Of a stretch of 48,139 nt of DNA, positions 43,304 to 48,139 are shown in pieces. Made by a program: the position numbers and the translations under genes. Each line of letters starts with the position of its first letter. Within the stretch, counting starts at the first letter, position 1. The stretch spans positions 1 through 48,139 of the forward strand of contig WQYV01000010.1 in NCBI GenBank assembly GCA_009781085.1. The letters are read 5' to 3'. Under the pieces are notes generated by a model. The model worked only from the letters and a program-made list of their open reading frames with translations, ran no database searches and was not told where the DNA came from. This DNA is from Betaproteobacteria bacterium (GTDB taxonomy: Bacteria; Pseudomonadota; Gammaproteobacteria; Burkholderiales; Rhodocyclaceae).

Positions 43304-43573
43304 CGGAACACCCCCAAAAAATGATCAAAGTATCGCTTCTTGGCCTTCGTTTCGGCGGGGCAAGTTCAATCTATTTCAACCCCGTGTTGGAACCGAGATA
43401 GCGTTTGTGACAAGGTGACGACACCGGGTCGTTTTTCGATCCTGGCCGCACCCGGAACATGGCCATGAGATATTCATTCCCGAAACGTATCATCACGGGT
43501 TGTCTCTTGCGTAAAACGACAGGCATACTGTTCTGGAAACGAATAAGCGCAGGAAGACAGGAGATGGAGTCTG

Positions 43574-45709
43574 ATGGTTTTTACCTGGAACCCCTTTAAA
43601 TTTTTTCGCAGAATTTCTCCCGAGCTTGCCCGGAAAAAACACCTGGAGGCGCTGCTTACCCGCATCGCTGCTGATTTTGCCGACGATCATGTTTCCGCCT
43701 GGGTCGCGTTGATCGATACCGTACGCCCCTCCCGTGCGCATCGCACCGATGACGCCGTCGCCGTCCTGTCCGAACTCACACAGATGCTGGCCAATACCCC
43801 CGACAGCCGACATGCGCTGCGCACGGCGCTGCTAAAACTTTTCGTCGACCATAAACAGATTTCGCTTTACATCTCGTCGGGCCTGCTGCCTTCGACTGGT
43901 TTCTTCTCCGAGACGGCTCGCCGTATTTCGCACCGCCTGCTGCCTGACGTTATCGATCCTACCTACTTGAAAGACCTTATGACGGTGATTTTTCACCGCA
44001 AGGATGACGAAATTTGGGTCGAGGCGGTTCCCAACGACGTGTGGATCGGCTTTTTCCGCACCTTGCTTGATAACGCTGAGACCTCGCCCCGCGAAGGAGA
44101 AGCCCTGCCTATTGCGCTCTCGGAAATGCTTGAGGCCCTGCGCATCCTCTCCTATCACGTTTCGGCCATTGGGCTGGATCCCGAACTGGTGCGCATCGAC
44201 CCGCACCTCGAAGAAGTGGAATCTCCATTTATTGCCCAGAACACCGAGGTCATGGCTTATCTGGAGGCTTACCGCACATGGTGGAATAACCCCGAGGCTC
44301 CGCTTGGGGACGAAGCTCACCTTGGGGTCATGCTCGACCAGTGCCAGGAAGTCCTGCAGCGTGTACGTCGGCGTGCGTCCCGCCTGGGAACCAGCCTGAC
44401 ATTGACTTTCACGCTGGAACGCCTGCGGCAGCACCTTGACCGCATCCATGGATTGCTCGGGTTGCTGCACGAGTTGCACCAGACACGTACCATCGTTTCA
44501 TTGCTGCCTCAGGCGGTGGCGTTTTTCAAGAAGACGGTACGCGCCGAATGCCGCAAAAACCGGCTCTCCGATTACTGGAGCACCAACGTCGGCCTGCTTT
44601 CCCTGCGCATGACAGAAAGCGCGAGTAAACGGGGCGAACAGTACATCACAACCAACCGGCACGAATATTTCGGCATGTTCCTTTCGGCAGCGCTCGGCGG
44701 CTTCATCATCGCCTTCATGTCGGCCTTCAAGATCATGCTCGGTAAACTGGAGATGGCCCCGCTCACCCAGGCTTTGTGCTATTGCCTGAATTATGGCATC
44801 GGTTTTGCGCTCATTCACTTTCTGGGCGGCACGGTGGCCACCAAGCAACCTGCAATGACCGCTAACGCCATTGCGGCCTCCATCGGTGAAGTCCGTGGGA
44901 AAACACGCGACCTCGAAGACCTCGCCGTAGTCGTCGTGTGCACTCTGCGCAGCCAATTTGCCGCCATCGTTGGCAACCTCGGCCTATCTATCCCTATGTC
45001 GATCCTGTTCTCGTTCGCGTTCGTTCATTTCATGGGGGCGCCTTTCATCGATGTCGATAAGGCCGAGCACCTGCTTGCCGATGCCCATCCCTTGAGCGGA
45101 GCGCCGTTTTTTGCGGCGGTCGCTGGAGTGTGCCTCTTTCTTTCCGGCCTTATTGCCGCTTATTACGACAATCTGACGGCCTATAACCGCATTCCGGAAC
45201 GATTGGCGCAATTGCGCTGGCCCCGGCGGCTGTTCGGTGAAGCACTTACGCAACGCTTTACGGCTTACGTCGAAAACAATCTGGGGGCGCTGGCTGGTAA
45301 CTTCTTTTTTGGTTTCCTGTTAGGGGGCGCTACCGCGTTGAGGGTGCTGCTCGGCCTGCCACTGGATATCCGTCATATCGCCTTTTCCTCCGCGTATGTC
45401 GGGTTTGCAGCCGCAGCTTATGATTTCGCCGTACCCCTTTCTGTGCTCGGCGTCACTATTACGGGCGTCCTGTTGATCGGCTTGATAAACCTGCTCGTCA
45501 GTTTTACTCTTGCCCTTTATGTGGCGATGCGTTCGCGCGGTATTACTTTCGCTCAAGGGCGCGTTCTCAGTACCCTGGTGTTGCGCCATTTTTTCAGTCA
45601 CCCGCTGGATTTCTTTTTTCCTCCGCGTAGTGCCGAACCCGCCCTCCCTCCACCCACTAAGAACAACGCAGAGCAACCGAATGACGGCGGCAGTGAAACC
45701 CCCACCTGA
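43574..45709 (+). CDS. COG4389 'site-specific recombinase' family membrane protein
   Basis: A 711-residue protein of the SpecificRecomb (PF10136) type. The first ~350 residues are helical and soluble (ALLTRIAADFADDHVSAWVALI; DDEIWVEAVPNDVWIGFF). The second half has about six to seven membrane helices (YFGMFLSAALGGFIIAFMSA, LSIPMSILFSFAFVHFMGAP, TGVLLIGLINLLVSFTLALY). Despite the family name, it has no recombinase catalytic motif that I can see, and its architecture is that of an inner-membrane protein, so a recombination role is doubtful. GGAG and GGAG-like sites upstream support the start. Confidence 0.8.
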   Translation: MVFTWNPFKFFRRISPELARKKHLEALLTRIAADFADDHVSAWVALIDTVRPSRAHRTDDAVAVLSELTQMLANTPDSRHALRTALLKLFVDHKQISLYISSGLLPSTGFFSETARRISHRLLPDVIDPTYLKDLMTVIFHRKDDEIWVEAVPNDVWIGFFRTLLDNAETSPREGEALPIALSEMLEALRILSYHVSAIGLDPELVRIDPHLEEVESPFIAQNTEVMAYLEAYRTWWNNPEAPLGDEAHLGVMLDQCQEVLQRVRRRASRLGTSLTLTFTLERLRQHLDRIHGLLGLLHELHQTRTIVSLLPQAVAFFKKTVRAECRKNRLSDYWSTNVGLLSLRMTESASKRGEQYITTNRHEYFGMFLSAALGGFIIAFMSAFKIMLGKLEMAPLTQALCYCLNYGIGFALIHFLGGTVATKQPAMTANAIAASIGEVRGKTRDLEDLAVVVVCTLRSQFAAIVGNLGLSIPMSILFSFAFVHFMGAPFIDVDKAEHLLADAHPLSGAPFFAAVAGVCLFLSGLIAAYYDNLTAYNRIPERLAQLRWPRRLFGEALTQRFTAYVENNLGALAGNFFFGFLLGGATALRVLLGLPLDIRHIAFSSAYVGFAAAAYDFAVPLSVLGVTITGVLLIGLINLLVSFTLALYVAMRSRGITFAQGRVLSTLVLRHFFSHPLDFFFPPRSAEPALPPPTKNNAEQPNDGGSETPT

Positions 45710-45741
45710 TCTTGGGGAGCCGCTCTTGGATATTGACGGCC

Positions 45742-46371
45742 ATGTCCATCGAAATAGAACTTAAGCTCTCTTTCCCCGCCGAAACCCTCCCGGAAATCGT
45801 ATGCCATCCACTCATCGCGGGCGCGCCGCGCGAAGGGGAACCGGACACGCTCGACAACACCTATTTCGACACACCCTCGCTCACGCTCAAGGCGCACAGG
45901 GTTGGGCTTCGGCTGCGCCAGCAAGCAGGGGGGATGGTGCAAACCGTCAAATGCTCGGCTCAAACGAGCATCAACGGGCTGACACGGCGGCCAGAATGGG
46001 AAACGCCCTGGTGCGGATATTTCAACTTTTCCGCTGTCACCGACACAGCTATCGCCGCCTTGCTCACGCAGGTTCGGGACGAACTCGTCCCTGTTTTCAC
46101 CACACGCTTTTTACGCGACACCCGGCGCATCGAACCGCGTTCCGGCGTGTGTATCCTTGCCATGATCGACACCGGCCTCATTGAGGCGGGAGGGAGCAGC
46201 ACACCGATCCATGAGCTTGAACTCGAATTGGTCAAAGGCGATGAGAGCGAACTCGTCCGGTTCGCTGAAAATTTGCGGGAAACCCTGCCCCTGACATTTG
46301 AAAACGTCTCCAAGGCGCAACGTGGCTACCGGCTCGCCGCATTCGGGCATGTTGAAGCCAACTTTTTATAA
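45742..46371 (+). CDS. CYTH-domain triphosphatase
   Basis: A 209-residue single CYTH tunnel-fold protein. It opens with the family ExExK motif as SIEIELKLSF, followed by DNTYFDTPSLTLKAHRVGLRLRQQ and HELELELVKGDESELV with the acidic metal-binding residues. Bacterial stand-alone members are usually inorganic triphosphatases; related proteins carry a C-terminal CHAD domain, absent here. ATG at 45742 (MSIEIE) is chosen as the point where homology begins. It follows the COG4389 gene by 32 bases. Confidence 0.85.
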   Translation: MSIEIELKLSFPAETLPEIVCHPLIAGAPREGEPDTLDNTYFDTPSLTLKAHRVGLRLRQQAGGMVQTVKCSAQTSINGLTRRPEWETPWCGYFNFSAVTDTAIAALLTQVRDELVPVFTTRFLRDTRRIEPRSGVCILAMIDTGLIEAGGSSTPIHELELELVKGDESELVRFAENLRETLPLTFENVSKAQRGYRLAAFGHVEANFL

Positions 46372-46537
46372 TAAAATGCGCCGTGCTTTATTACGATGAC
46401 AGGTGTGATGTTTTCCCTCGCTGCAGGGGCTAAAAGCGTAGGAACCACACTTCTATGCTGTTAACGACGGGCGTATGCTTTGATTTCCGCCCCATAAATC
46501 TGTTACCCATGTCGAACCCTTCGCCTGGACAACCTAA

Positions 46538-47467
46538 ATGGTAGTTATTCCGAACGGCACCCTGCGCATCGTCGACGGCATCAAGCGCGTCTATTACGAT
46601 GGCTACTGGATCAAGGCTTACGATCCGCCCGCCGACTCGTTGCAGGCCAAGAAACTCCTGATTCAAGCGACGACCCGCCGCCTATTCAACCATGTCGAAC
46701 ACGGCATCAACATCCCCGGCAAACGCCTAGGCGAAACCCGTGAAGCTTTTGAGAAGGAACAGGTTCCGGCGAGAAAGCGCGTCAAAGGCGCTATGCTGGC
46801 CGGGGCGTTATTCAACCGCGCCACCGATATCTTCACCAAGCTCGTGGAGTTGCAGGAGCAGGGCATCGAAATCGACGAGGACAACGCCCTGATGTGCGAA
46901 TGCGGGGACTGCCTGCAAGAAGCACTTTCCCTGGGCCGTATGGTTCTGCACCGTAGCGGCGAGGAGGGCATCGACGAGTTGTGGGGCGAGCCTTTCCGTG
47001 CTTTTTCCATCCCGGTAGAGGCTTTCTACGAGAGCCGCTACATCAAGATAGCGCAGACGCTGCGCGACATCGACCGCGTCTCCGATGTGATGGTGCACAC
47101 CTTCGCCAACGACCCACTCTTTTCCGATGCACCAACGATCATCCGCCGCTTCACCGACGAAGCCAAGAACAAGTGCGAAACCCTGCGTACCGACGAAGAC
47201 ATTTTCGATATCTGGGCCGGTTTCGTTGTCGCTTCAGAGCAGCTTGCCGCTTACGCCCCGCCCATGCCTGCGCAGCCGGACGCACCGTTGATGCGCCATG
47301 CAGCGGATGGGATCCGCCTCATCAAGCAGGGGCGTGCGCTCATCACTTACCTGAGCCGAGCCAGGGTAACGATGCCCCGAAGCACTAAGGACTACCTCGA
47401 ACGCTGTGAGGAATACCGGCGCATTTACTCCCCGGTTATCCCGCTTCCTGCTGCCGCTTCCGCTTGA
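46538..47467 (+). CDS. Unrecognised 309-residue protein
   Basis: I do not recognise this protein. It is soluble, with a beta-rich beginning (NGTLRIVDGIKRVYYDGYWI) followed by a long helical body. A CECGDC cluster (MCECGDCLQEALSL, around residue 119) could bind metal or a cofactor. ERVSD-like and SRARVTMPRSTKDYL blocks and long uninterrupted GC-rich reading support a real gene. The start has no strong ribosome site. It lies 166 bases after the CYTH gene on the same strand; the gap carries no gene, only a weak TAATAAA...TTTATTA inverted repeat just after the CYTH stop. Confidence 0.6.
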   Translation: MVVIPNGTLRIVDGIKRVYYDGYWIKAYDPPADSLQAKKLLIQATTRRLFNHVEHGINIPGKRLGETREAFEKEQVPARKRVKGAMLAGALFNRATDIFTKLVELQEQGIEIDEDNALMCECGDCLQEALSLGRMVLHRSGEEGIDELWGEPFRAFSIPVEAFYESRYIKIAQTLRDIDRVSDVMVHTFANDPLFSDAPTIIRRFTDEAKNKCETLRTDEDIFDIWAGFVVASEQLAAYAPPMPAQPDAPLMRHAADGIRLIKQGRALITYLSRARVTMPRSTKDYLERCEEYRRIYSPVIPLPAAASA

Positions 47468-47587
47468 GTGCTTTGTGGTATCAGGTAATGAAGGAGCGGT
47501 TATTTACCACGCGGTTACTATTCAAGAATAACCAGTTGGCTGTTTTTCGCAGCAAAGACACCTCCCCAGCTCGGCCGACGAAGGGTT

Positions 47588-48058
47588 TTACTCCGCCTCC
47601 CACTTCCCTACAACTGTGCCAATCACGCGAAAATCTTCCTTGATGGAAGGGTAGGCGTCCTTGTCAGGGTTGCGCGCTTCCAGCCAGCACCGGTCTTCTT
47701 CTTTCCTGTATACCTTGAACGTGGCGTATGGTTTACCAAACTCAACAGCGACCACGCGCTCGCCGGATACAGGAGACCGGCGTTTTGTATCCACAAAAAT
47801 AATGCAGCCAGACGGGTAACTCTTGCCCATTGGCGCGGTCATCGACTCGCCTTCAACGCGCAGGGCGATGACGTGCTCTGCGTTTTCAATGTACGGAATC
47901 CATTTTTCGGCACTGCCCTTTGGAAAGTTGCCGCGAATTTCAACCCATTCGGCGGCCTGAACCCATGAGAGCAAAGGAACATACCCTATGATGTCTAGGG
48001 TGGGGGAGATATTTCCCAAGGGTCTTAGGAAGCAAACCAAGCTACAAAGGTTGCTCAC
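47588..48058 (-). pseudogene. S24/LexA-type repressor peptidase, N-terminus lost
   Basis: Residues 20-156 of the reading frame form a nearly complete S24 self-cleaving domain: PLLSWVQAAEW around the expected cleavage site, Ser72 in LRVEGESMTAP and Lys115 in YATFKVYRKE. The DNA-binding helix-turn-helix that should precede it is absent. The only start codon upstream (GTG 48058) lies inside the end of the neighbouring transposase reading frame, so the true N-terminus was probably removed by that insertion. The usual Ala-Gly cleavage pair reads Ala-Ala (residues 35-36). Most likely this is a decapitated prophage repressor. Confidence 0.7.
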
Positions 48059-48139
48059 GCAACAACTTTAACAGTACCAAGTAAAGGTTGCCATGGCGAT
48101 GGTTAAATCGAAACTCGCACTCTTTGAGGTGAAGCACAA
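48042..48139 (-). mobile_element. IS1595/IS1016-type transposase, C-terminal end (continues outside window)
   Basis: The minus strand from 48137 reads VLHLKECEFRFNHRHGNLYL, then VLLKLLREQPL and stops at 48044..48042. HLKECEFRFNHR...LLLKLLRE is the characteristic end of IS1016-group (IS1595-family) DDE transposases. The remainder lies beyond the window edge. Confidence 0.65.

Overview
The window looks like a chromosomal segment of a betaproteobacterium, possibly Rhodocyclales-like (a guess made without any database search). The basis is a DUF3579 domain (a family I associate with Betaproteobacteria), a COG4389-type 'site-specific recombinase' membrane protein, and the gene orders argS-SPOR-dsbA, yajC-secD-secF and nudJ-mnmA. 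Coding sequence is GC-rich, with some visibly more AT-rich accessory patches (about 33.4-33.9 kb and 38.5-41.5 kb). I see no rRNA, tRNA or CRISPR array.

Layout. 1-620 is a graveyard of insertion-sequence fragments (IS3-type and IS1-type). 627-4665 (minus) is the arginine operon argD-argF-argG followed by yajQ. 4928-11878 (minus) is a compact envelope/polyamine operon: an SPFH-SHOCT protein, a DUF4178 zinc-ribbon membrane protein, a 46-residue membrane microprotein, a DUF350 protein, a membrane-anchored spermidine-synthase-like protein, a Tat-exported FAD lipoprotein and S-adenosylmethionine decarboxylase. It has a good sigma70 promoter at one end and a hairpin/U-tract at the other. An IS630 relic separates it from a DUF3579-nitroreductase fusion, parE, an unusual lipoyl-domain/Tae4-amidase fusion, a YciA thioesterase (opposite strand), argS, an FtsN-like SPOR protein, dsbA, purB and a DUF2322 protein.

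21807-29078 (minus) is a nine-gene biosynthetic cluster in which nearly all genes overlap: DarA-like, DarB/StlD ketosynthase, an unknown, a BtrH-type acyltransferase-like protein, ABC ATPase, ABC permease, acyl carrier protein, ketosynthase and a short ketosynthase-like partner. It is best read as a dialkylresorcinol-type lipid pathway with its own exporter. It begins 21 bases after secF, so it probably rides on the yajC-secD-secF transcript.

32580-38260 (minus) carries a methyltransferase, a small HAD-like protein, glnS, a 62-residue helical protein, a phosphomannomutase/phosphoglucomutase and ilvE. 38547-41430 (minus) is an AT-richer three-gene unit of two paralogous repeat lipoproteins and a novel protein. 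41564-47467 (plus) carries a Nudix hydrolase, mnmA, a transposase fragment, the COG4389 protein, a CYTH triphosphatase and an unrecognised conserved-looking protein. The right edge holds an S24 repressor-type peptidase that has lost its DNA-binding half next to an IS1595/IS1016-type transposase end.

The strongest candidates for undescribed biology are the lipoyl-Tae4 fusion, the resorcinol-type cluster behind secDF, the SPFH/DUF4178/polyamine operon with its microprotein, and the repeat-lipoprotein operon. All family names come from reading the sequences; none was checked by search.
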